DNA of 64,000 nucleotides from Desulfomonilaceae bacterium (GTDB lineage: Bacteria > Desulfobacterota > Desulfomonilia > Desulfomonilales > Desulfomonilaceae). This document shows positions 36,501 through 43,523 of the stretch, in pieces (position 1 is the stretch's first letter; each line of letters starts with the position of its first letter). The notes under the pieces were generated by a model that saw only the letters and a list, made by a program, of their open reading frames with translations, made no database searches and had not been told where the DNA came from. Position numbers and translations under genes: made by a program. The stretch spans positions 9,024 through 73,023 of the forward strand of contig JBAZSD010000022.1 of assembly GCA_041662605.1 (NCBI GenBank). The letters run 5' to 3'.

Positions 36501-36662
36501 CTGCGGATCAACCCTAATGCAAGGGTTGTTATTGCGAGCGGTTATTCCGAGACTGGACCGGTTAATGGCGTCATGGCGGCCGGAGCAAAGGGTTTCATCC
36601 AAAAACCTTATAGCATGAGACAACTCCTGACTACCGTCCGTCAGATACTCGACAGGAATTGA
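33510..36662 (+). CDS. hybrid histidine kinase 5: REC-PAS-GAF-PAS-PAS-HisKA-HATPase-REC
   Basis: A 1050-aa kinase that both begins and ends with a receiver. The N-terminal receiver (1-125) has Asp57 in LILLDLGLPDMDG, so the kinase can itself be a phosphorylation target of another kinase. A PAS (about 138-255), a GAF domain (about 258-415; SKLGYIYHYYEDREEF, RYLTVPVFIGDRIVAVVGVA) and two more PAS domains follow. His691 lies in GGIAHDFNNLLQ. The ATPase has DTGQGMS and GTGLGLA. The C-terminal receiver has Asp982 (LIILDLIMPVMDG). It starts 85 bp after kinase 4. Transmitter and receiver are nearly the same as in kinase 10. Confidence 0.91.
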   Translation: MKNKDTTTILIVDDQIPALHGMSRIMRGAGYETLEANNGIDCLKLAAEHKPDLILLDLGLPDMDGREVCKRIKSDPETADVYVVLVSSAQIGSDHQAEGLEHGADGYIARPIPNRELLARVNAMLRLKYAENRLRESEEQFRGMFEKHSAVMLLIEPVTGRILDANKAAERFYGYTASQLCSMSIHEINMAPLDEVETQRNLVSQEQRLANGEVRTVEIHSSLIEKKETPVLFSIIHDITAQKRAEEEALRNEARLEKIVDILHYKADSVQDFLDHALEEALELTQSKLGYIYHYYEDREEFVLNTWSKDVMKECSIAEPQTVYQLEKTGIWGEAVRQRQPIVVNDFEAPNPLKKGYPEGHAPLRRYLTVPVFIGDRIVAVVGVANKESDYDQADILQLTLMMDSVWRGVDRLQAEEALRESEERFHTLFENANDAIFLVDNVKFIECNAKTVQMFGCVEKEDIVGHTPMEFSPEKQPDGLASLEKALKYISAALNFNPQTFYWKHVRKDGSPFDAEVSLNALILNGKVQIQAIVRDISERKRSEQDLREAEERMSLLIESAPIAIRIATQGRYSYVNPAFLNLFGYDCPEEIEGLPVEALYVEKGKRLITERNENRAMGLDVDPHYRVTGIRKDDAHIDLEAWGSQISYQGQRSTLRFLIDVTESNALRAQLLQAQKMEAIGTLAGGIAHDFNNLLQTVLGYSDFMLQRKKEGEHDYTDLQKIYKAGKRGADLVKSLLTFSRKVETRYVPVDLNQEITQVRHLLSRTIPKTIKIDLHLSGDLESIKADPSQVGQVLMNLGVNARDAMPDGGILSIETANVKLDKEYCSSHLEAMPGSYALLTFSDTGQGMSRKTLSHIFEPFFTTKERGKGTGLGLANVYGIVKQHNGHIMCYSEPGHGTTFKIYIPSIHTEKDSGAPPKETAIPRGTETILLVEDDDEIRELGAGLLNEFGYKVIIAGNGREALKTYEREGASISLIILDLIMPVMDGRQCLVEILRINPNARVVIASGYSETGPVNGVMAAGAKGFIQKPYSMRQLLTTVRQILDRN

Positions 36663-36676
36663 CAGGAAAAACTTAC

Positions 36677-39600
36677 ATGCAAGACCAGGACAAAACCAGG
36701 GAACAGCTAATCGAGGAATTGGGCGAAATGCGCCTCAAGCTTGCTGAATTCGAGGCTGCCGAGAGCAAGACTGTAGGCTCCGGAAAACTCCTCCGAGAGA
36801 GTGAAGGATTACGGGAGGGCGAGCAAAATCTAATCGGAAACCTATCCAGTCTCCTTTCTCCTTACTACGCAATAGAGCAGGAAGAATTTGGTAATGTCAT
36901 CGATATTCAAAAGATCCAGGCCCTCATGGATGACTTTTATAAACTCACGGATATTGGAATTGCCATTCTTGACTTGAAGGGGAACATCCTGGTCGCCACT
37001 GGATGGCACGATATCTGCGCCAAGTTCCATCGGGTCCATCCGGAAACGCAACATAATTGTCTTGAAAGCGATCTCTATCTAACAAAGAACGTCAAGGAAG
37101 GCGAATATCTCTTATACAAATGTAAGAACAACATGTGGGACGTTGTTACGCCCCTCTTTATGGGCGGAAAGCACGTGGGCAATATTTTTTATGGACAGTT
37201 TTTGTTTGAGGATGAAGCCCCTGATTTAGAAGTGTTTGACTCACAGGCTGAGCGGTACGGGTTTGACAAGTCTGAATACCTTGCTGCCCTTCAAAGAGTT
37301 CAAAGGTGGAGTACTGAGAAAATTGCAGACTTGATGAACTTTTACTCTAAATTGGCATCCACGATCGGCCAACTGAGCTACAGTAACCTTAAACTGGCGA
37401 ATGCGCTCATCGAGACCAAGATTGCGGAGGAGGCTCGGCGTGAGAGTGAAGAACGCAATCGCAGCCTGATTGAGCATCTTCCGCAACGTATTTTCGTCAA
37501 AGACCGCAATTCAGTCTACCTTTCCTGCAACAGAAACTACGCCTCAGACCTTGGGCTTACTCCGGAACAGATAATAGGCAAAGACGATTTCGCTTTCCAT
37601 TCCCCCGAACTGGCTAGAGCGTTCCGTACCGACGACCGAACTTGTATGTCTACCGGTATGACAAAGGACCTTGAAGAAACCTATCAACTCTCCGGTCAAG
37701 ACCGTTGGGCGCATACCGTCAAAGTGCCTTATCGCGACAGGCAAGGACAAGTCATTGGGGTGCTGGGGATCTATGAAGATATCACCGATCGTAAGCAGGC
37801 GGAAACAGCATTGCGAGAAAGTGAGAACCACTTTCGGTCGCTGGCGGAAACCACCCCTGATGCGCTTGTCGTGTATGATGATCTGGGAAGAGTTACTTTT
37901 ATAAACAAGGCGTTTGAAGAACTTTACGGTTGGTCCGTGGAAGAATTGGCCGGTAAGCCTATAACCAATTTTGTGCCTCCCTCTGCGGAAGCGATCACTA
38001 AACAAATATGGGAAAGGACCCTCCGTGGTGAGAAAGCCGTATTCGAAACTCAGCGGTGGACCAGAGAAGGCAAGGTTTTGGATCTTCGGATCTCGACCGC
38101 CATACTGCGCAACATGGACGGCAAACACACTGCCAGCATCGTGATCCATCATGACATAACCGCCAGGAAGCGTGCACAGGAAAAACTTCACAATAGTGAA
38201 CGGACCGTCAAAACCATTCTGGCGACTTCGCCAGTTGGGATAGGGCTTATTCTGGACAGAAAATTAAAGTGGGTGAATGACGCATGCTTGAAGATGCTTG
38301 GTTTTGAAAACCAAAAGGAGATCGTAGGTCAAAGCACCAGAATTTTTTATCCTTCCGAAGAAGAGTATGAGCGTGTGGGACGCGATCTATATACTAATTT
38401 GCAAAGAGGAAAGATTGCGGAGACTGTCAGCAGGTTTATCCGAAAAGATGGATCTCTTTTTGACGTTCGTATACGGATAAGACATGTTGATCCTTCATCG
38501 TCAGAGAACCTGATGATATTTGTGACCACCGACATTACCGACCAGTTACGTGCTGAAAAGGAAAAAGAAGCTCTTAAAACTCAGCTCTTCCAATCCCAGA
38601 AAATGGAAGCCCTTGGCACGCTGGTCGGTGGGATCGCCCACGACTTTAACAACATGCTTCAGATTGTGCTTGGCTATTCCCAGATTCTGTTGGAAGGCAA
38701 GCAAAAAGCTGAACAGGGCTACAGGGAACTTCAAACTATAATTGAAACATGCCAGGGAGGGGCGGATCTGGTCAAGAAGTTACTCGCTTTAGGCCAACAA
38801 GGCCAGGCCACCCCAGTCCCATTGGATCTCAATCATCAAGTCAGTCAATTGACCACGCTAATATCTCGAACCCTCCCTCAGATAGTTCAATTTGATCTCG
38901 ATCTGGCGAATGGTCCAGCCACGATTCTGTCAGATCACGCTCAGATAGATCAACTTGTCATGAGCCTCGCCATTAATGCCTCAGAAGCAATGCCGAACGG
39001 CGGAGCGCTGAAGATTTCAACCAGTGCTGTTTCATTGGATGATGATTACTGCAAGTCCCATCTCGAAGCCAATCCAGGCGCTTATGTGATGCTTTCCGTT
39101 AGAGATAACGGTTGCGGAATGGACAAAGAAACACTCACCAGGATATTTGATCCGTTCTTTTCCACAAAAGAAAGGGGCTCCACGAGGGGAACGGGACTTG
39201 GGCTTTCTGTGGTACGGGGGATCGTGCGGCAGCAGGGCGGCCATGTAACCTGTGAGAGTGAGCCAGGCAAAGGAACCGAATTTAAGGTTTACTTTCCGTC
39301 TAACGAAAAACCACTGATGCCGGCTAAAATGGTTGAACCTCAAGTCCAATCAGGCACACCGGAAACAATTCTCGTAGTTGAGGATAATATTCCGGTCGCT
39401 GAGTTGGAGGAACGGTTTCTGGCAAGCGATGGTTACACTGTCATTGTGGCTGCCAATGGGAGGGAGGCTCTTGACATTTATCAGACGAGAAAGGGTCAGA
39501 TATCACTGGTAATTCTCGACCTTCTGATGCCGGAAATGTCCGGCAGAGACTGTTTAATGGAACTACTGAAGATTGATCCGTCAGTAAAGGTACTCATAGC

Positions 39601-39727
39601 AAGCGGTTATTCTCCGAGCGATGAGCTACACGGAGAGATAAGTCCCTTTGTTAAGGGGTTTGTGCATAAACCGTTTGGGATGGCTCAACTTTTGGACTCA
39701 GTTGCGACAGTTTTGCGAGGTAAATAG
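36677..39727 (+). CDS. hybrid histidine kinase 6: PocR-like-PAS-PAS-PAS-HisKA-HATPase-REC
   Basis: Taken from the ATG at 36677 (1016 aa); a TTG at 36659 overlaps the previous stop. After the array leader MQDQDKTREQLIEEL comes a PocR-type sensory domain (about 50-225). It has the paired-cysteine region HPETQHNCLESD and LLYKCKNNMWDVVTPLF. This domain class is known to bind small hydrocarbon derivatives or to be used in redox sensing. Three PAS domains follow. His655 is in GGIAHDFNNMLQ. The ATPase has DNGCGMD and GTGLGLS. The receiver has Asp948 (LVILDLLMPEMSG). Its closest relatives in the window are kinases 11 and 9. The gene start is a near-copy of that of kinase 3. Confidence 0.9.
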   Translation: MQDQDKTREQLIEELGEMRLKLAEFEAAESKTVGSGKLLRESEGLREGEQNLIGNLSSLLSPYYAIEQEEFGNVIDIQKIQALMDDFYKLTDIGIAILDLKGNILVATGWHDICAKFHRVHPETQHNCLESDLYLTKNVKEGEYLLYKCKNNMWDVVTPLFMGGKHVGNIFYGQFLFEDEAPDLEVFDSQAERYGFDKSEYLAALQRVQRWSTEKIADLMNFYSKLASTIGQLSYSNLKLANALIETKIAEEARRESEERNRSLIEHLPQRIFVKDRNSVYLSCNRNYASDLGLTPEQIIGKDDFAFHSPELARAFRTDDRTCMSTGMTKDLEETYQLSGQDRWAHTVKVPYRDRQGQVIGVLGIYEDITDRKQAETALRESENHFRSLAETTPDALVVYDDLGRVTFINKAFEELYGWSVEELAGKPITNFVPPSAEAITKQIWERTLRGEKAVFETQRWTREGKVLDLRISTAILRNMDGKHTASIVIHHDITARKRAQEKLHNSERTVKTILATSPVGIGLILDRKLKWVNDACLKMLGFENQKEIVGQSTRIFYPSEEEYERVGRDLYTNLQRGKIAETVSRFIRKDGSLFDVRIRIRHVDPSSSENLMIFVTTDITDQLRAEKEKEALKTQLFQSQKMEALGTLVGGIAHDFNNMLQIVLGYSQILLEGKQKAEQGYRELQTIIETCQGGADLVKKLLALGQQGQATPVPLDLNHQVSQLTTLISRTLPQIVQFDLDLANGPATILSDHAQIDQLVMSLAINASEAMPNGGALKISTSAVSLDDDYCKSHLEANPGAYVMLSVRDNGCGMDKETLTRIFDPFFSTKERGSTRGTGLGLSVVRGIVRQQGGHVTCESEPGKGTEFKVYFPSNEKPLMPAKMVEPQVQSGTPETILVVEDNIPVAELEERFLASDGYTVIVAANGREALDIYQTRKGQISLVILDLLMPEMSGRDCLMELLKIDPSVKVLIASGYSPSDELHGEISPFVKGFVHKPFGMAQLLDSVATVLRGK

Positions 39728-39787
39728 AATGACACCCACTGAGAAAACCATCGCAGGTGCTACCAAACATGAGGCGCGAGCATTAAA

Positions 39788-42613
39788 ATGAGCCCAGTAA
39801 TGGGATTAATAAATAACGCCGCTCTGTTAGTCGCCCTGGGAGTCTTGCTCGATCTTGTCTTGCGAATGAAACCGTCGAGTAAGTTGTGGACTCGTATTTT
39901 TACCGGAGTGGCTTTAGGAGCTATAGGCGTCGCCATCATAATGAACCGGTGGTCGTTTGGCGACGGAATAATTTTCGATACCAGATCCATTATCTTGAGC
40001 CTCGGAGGTTTGTTTTTCGGGGCGGTTCCCACCGTTATCGCAATTGCAATTATCGGGGTTTTTCGAGTCTACGTCGGTGGGGCTGGGATGTGGATGGGAT
40101 TAGGTGTCATCCTGACATCAGGCGTTATAGGTATACTTTGGAGGTATCAACGTAGAAATCGTCTAGCAGAGATTGGCTGGATAGAATTGTTAATTTTTGG
40201 CCTGGTCGTCCACATCGCTATGATTCTATGGACGATCTCTCTCCCTGGACAGCATGTTCAAAAAGTGATCTTGAGCATAAGTTTTCCTGTCCTTGTCATA
40301 TACCCCCTGGCTACTGTACTCCTGGGCACCCTTCTTTCAGGCCAACTGGCCCATCGTCAGGTTCAGAAGGCCCTCGAAGAATCTGAACAAAAGTATCGGA
40401 TGTTGGCGGATGGGGCTATGGAAGGAATACTCGTCGCTCAGGACGGAATGTTAAGGTTTGTCAATCCCAGGGCTTTGGAAATAATTGGATATTCTGAGTC
40501 AGAGTTACTAGATACCCCTTTCACCAATTTCATCCATCCCGATGATAGAGAAACAGTTCTCAGCCGACATTACCGGCGGCTAAAAGGTGAGATCCTTCCA
40601 AGCCGTTACCCAATAAGGATTTTAGCCAGGGACGGCGTTCAGAAATTTGTTGAAATTGATTCAGGAATGATCACATGGGAAAAGAAACCCGCCACAGTTG
40701 TTTTCTTAACGGATATTTCCGAGCGCAAGTCGGCAGAGGAGGCGCTACAATTAAGTGAAGTTCAGAAATCCGCCATTCTAAATGGGATCACCACTAATAT
40801 CGCATTCGTAAACGACAAGCTCGAAATACAGTGGGCCAACAAAATCTCTGCGGAATCGGTTGGAAAATCGCCGGAAGAAATGATTGGCGCTACCTGTCAC
40901 TCATTGTGGGCTAACCCCGAGCGTCCTTGTGAAAACTGCCCAACAATGAAGGCTTTTAAGACGAAACAATCTGAAGAAACAATTATGACCACACCGGACG
41001 GGCGGATTTGGAATGAAAGGGGAGAACCGGTATTCGATGATAGAGGAAATCTAATAGGTGTCGTGGAATTAGCGCAGGACATCACTGAATACATGCGGCT
41101 CAGTGAGCAGGAGAAGCTGCTGGTCAAAGCTGTTGAGCAGGCTGCAGAGGGTGTACTCATAACTGACGCTACGGGGATAATTCAATACGCTAACCCCTCT
41201 GAAGAGACCATCAGTGGATATAGTCGCCATGAACTTCTCGGGCAGACTCCCGATATTTTCAAGAGTGATAAACATGACGAGAATTTTTACAGGAATATGT
41301 GGGAGACCATTAACGCTGGAAAAGTATGGACAGGGAGGTTTATTAACAAGAGAAAAGATGGGACTGAATACCATGAAGACGCCACCATCTCGCCAGTTTA
41401 CGATAAGTCAGGGAACCTGACGAACTTCGTGAGTGTGAAACACGATGTAACTAAACATATTGAGCTTCAGGAACAGCTATTCCAGGCCCAGAAGATGGAA
41501 GCCATAGGAACTCTAGCGGGTGGTTTTGCTCATGACTTCAACAACAAGCTCCAGGTCATTGCAGGTTACGTGGACTTGATTTCTTTCAACAAAGATCTGC
41601 CGGCGTCGGTAAAAATGGACCTGGGAGTTATAAAGCAAACCGTTGATAGTAGCGCTCAACTGATTAAAGGGATGATGGTGTTCAGTAGAAAAACGAGCGT
41701 CAGGCTTGAACCATTAAACCTTAATAAACTTGTTGCGCAGCTTCACACTATGATAGCTCCAGTCATGCCCAGGATGATAGACATCGACCTCGTTATGCCC
41801 GATGACCTTTGGACCATTAACGCCTCCCCTTCTCAAATTGACCAGATATTAATGAACCTTGCGGTAAATGCGAGAGATTCCATGCCGGACGGTGGGAAGC
41901 TAACGATACAAACTCAAAACACGATACTGGATGAAGAGTTCTGCCGCCCCTACCCTAACACAAAGCCTGGCCGATACGTTCTGCTCTCAATGACTGATAC
42001 CGGGAAAGGCATGGACCACGAGACAGTAAAGCATATTTTTGAACCGTTTTTCACGACCAAAGCAGAGGGCAAAGGAACAGGACTTGGTCTCTCCGTTGTT
42101 TACGGCATAGTAGAAAAGCATGGCGGTAAGATCATTTGTAATAGTCAACCGTCCGAAGGCGCTACATTCAAGATCTACTTTCCCGCAACAGAAGAAGTTC
42201 CGGAAGAACAATATTCCGAGAAAAAAGAGCCGCCCAAGGGACATGGAGAGACCGTACTTATAGTTGACGATGAGCCGAATATCACCGAACTGGCCTCTCG
42301 AATATTGGCGGAAGCCAATTACGTTGTCATTGCCGCTTCAAATGGGAAAGACGCCTTAGGGCTTTATGAAAAACATCATGAAGCAATTAGACTGGTTATC
42401 CTGGATCTCATAATGCCGGGGATCGATGGGAAACACTGTCTTCAAGAATTACGGAACATGGACCCGAATGTTAGGGTCCTTATTGTCACAGGAGAAACCA
42501 GGCAGGGGGTGGCAGAGGAATTGAAGGACGCAGGAGCCAAGGATTTTATCGGTAAGCCGTTTGACATACCCCAACTTTTTGAAAAGATCCGGAAGATTAT
42601 TGACGAAGATTAA
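39788..42613 (+). CDS. hybrid histidine kinase 7: 5TM-LYT-like membrane domain-PAS-PAS-PAS-HisKA-HATPase-REC
   Basis: A 941-aa membrane kinase. Residues 5 to about 185 hold five or six hydrophobic segments with the pattern of the LytS-type 5TMR domain (DTRSIILSLGGLFFG, then GVFRVYVGGAGMWMG), thought to sense cell-wall products or membrane state. PAS 1 is about 200-315. PAS 2 (318-430) carries the ATCHSLWANPERPCENCP cysteine pattern that recurs in PAS domains of anaerobes. PAS 3 (435-560) resembles PAS 4 of kinase 2. His582 lies in GGFAHDFNNKLQ. The ATPase has DTGKGMD and GTGLGLS. The receiver has Asp873 (LVILDLIMPGIDG). It is the last kinase of the + block. Confidence 0.9.
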   Translation: MSPVMGLINNAALLVALGVLLDLVLRMKPSSKLWTRIFTGVALGAIGVAIIMNRWSFGDGIIFDTRSIILSLGGLFFGAVPTVIAIAIIGVFRVYVGGAGMWMGLGVILTSGVIGILWRYQRRNRLAEIGWIELLIFGLVVHIAMILWTISLPGQHVQKVILSISFPVLVIYPLATVLLGTLLSGQLAHRQVQKALEESEQKYRMLADGAMEGILVAQDGMLRFVNPRALEIIGYSESELLDTPFTNFIHPDDRETVLSRHYRRLKGEILPSRYPIRILARDGVQKFVEIDSGMITWEKKPATVVFLTDISERKSAEEALQLSEVQKSAILNGITTNIAFVNDKLEIQWANKISAESVGKSPEEMIGATCHSLWANPERPCENCPTMKAFKTKQSEETIMTTPDGRIWNERGEPVFDDRGNLIGVVELAQDITEYMRLSEQEKLLVKAVEQAAEGVLITDATGIIQYANPSEETISGYSRHELLGQTPDIFKSDKHDENFYRNMWETINAGKVWTGRFINKRKDGTEYHEDATISPVYDKSGNLTNFVSVKHDVTKHIELQEQLFQAQKMEAIGTLAGGFAHDFNNKLQVIAGYVDLISFNKDLPASVKMDLGVIKQTVDSSAQLIKGMMVFSRKTSVRLEPLNLNKLVAQLHTMIAPVMPRMIDIDLVMPDDLWTINASPSQIDQILMNLAVNARDSMPDGGKLTIQTQNTILDEEFCRPYPNTKPGRYVLLSMTDTGKGMDHETVKHIFEPFFTTKAEGKGTGLGLSVVYGIVEKHGGKIICNSQPSEGATFKIYFPATEEVPEEQYSEKKEPPKGHGETVLIVDDEPNITELASRILAEANYVVIAASNGKDALGLYEKHHEAIRLVILDLIMPGIDGKHCLQELRNMDPNVRVLIVTGETRQGVAEELKDAGAKDFIGKPFDIPQLFEKIRKIIDED

Positions 42614-42670
42614 CAGGGAGGCGATTTTCATTTCCGCCTGCCGGGATTTGAATCTGGACTGGGACGCCCT

Positions 42671-43375
42671 TTGCAAACTGAACTATTGCGGCTGCGGCGA
42701 ATAGCCAGGTCCTATGCAAGTCATCTCTGGGCCCTTCGGCCGAGAACGGCTACACGCTTCCAGGCTCCTCCAGCAAAGCGTGTCAAGAAGGAAATAGAGA
42801 CCTTTCTTGAATGGTACAACTCTGAGACAGGTGTGGAAATGTTGCTTAAGGCTGGAGTGGCTCATCTTTGGTTTGTTACCATCCATCCTTTTGACGATGG
42901 AAACGGGCGGATTGCCAGGGCAATTACCGATCAGACGCTCGCATGTTCGGAAAAAAGTTCTCAGCGCTTTTATAGCATGTCCGCTCAAATCCGAAGGGAA
43001 CGAAGCGCATATTACGATGTCCTTGAAGCGGCCCAAAAGGGTGATCTCGACATCACGAACTGGCTGGAATGGTTTGTTGGTTGTCTTGACGCTGCCCTGG
43101 ATGGCGCTGAAATAACTTTAGGGGCCGTGCTTAAGAAGGCCCATTTTTGGGAAACGCATTCGGGCGAAAGTTTCAATGTCCGACAGCGCATCGTTCTAAA
43201 TCAGCTAATTGACGGTTTTCAAGGCAAGCTCACATCTTCCAAATGGGCGAAACTTGGAAAATGCTCCCAGGATACGGCTCTTCGCGATATAGATGATCTT
43301 ATTCGGCGAGATGTATTAACGAGAGACACCCCCGGCGGTCGAAGCGCCGGCTATTCGCTCAAAGATATTGTGTAA
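42671..43375 (+). CDS. Fic-family protein missing its N-terminal half (probable 5'-truncated gene)
   Basis: A 234-aa frame starting with TTG. Fic proteins transfer AMP or another phosphate-containing group to target proteins. The catalytic motif HPFDDGNGRIAR (His72) is intact, and the following part (RFYSMSAQIRRERSAYYDVLE, then a C-terminal winged-helix-like region) matches the long DUF4172-Fic proteins. In those the sequence before APPA (here residue 32) includes the DUF4172 domain, the inhibitory helix and the target-binding flap. All of that is absent, and residues 1-30 have no resemblance to it. The remaining Fic core without its flap is unlikely to work normally. Junction with foreign sequence lies between 42614 and about 42765, just after kinase 7. 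Confidence 0.75.
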   Translation: MQTELLRLRRIARSYASHLWALRPRTATRFQAPPAKRVKKEIETFLEWYNSETGVEMLLKAGVAHLWFVTIHPFDDGNGRIARAITDQTLACSEKSSQRFYSMSAQIRRERSAYYDVLEAAQKGDLDITNWLEWFVGCLDAALDGAEITLGAVLKKAHFWETHSGESFNVRQRIVLNQLIDGFQGKLTSSKWAKLGKCSQDTALRDIDDLIRRDVLTRDTPGGRSAGYSLKDIV

Positions 43376-43523
43376 ATAGGACCTTTGTAACAGTCTATAG
43401 CATCGGGCTTTTTGCGTTAATAGACTGATATTGCCAATGAATAACTTGAAAAGTATCGGCGTTCCTGCCATAGACGGTTTGGCGACAAGAATCTGGACCG
43501 CCCGCGGCGCCTGGGAGAACATC

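Noticed and set aside
42683..43036. A 117-codon minus-strand frame over the Fic gene
   Set aside because: It is an antisense shadow; the plus strand carries the unmistakable Fic motif.
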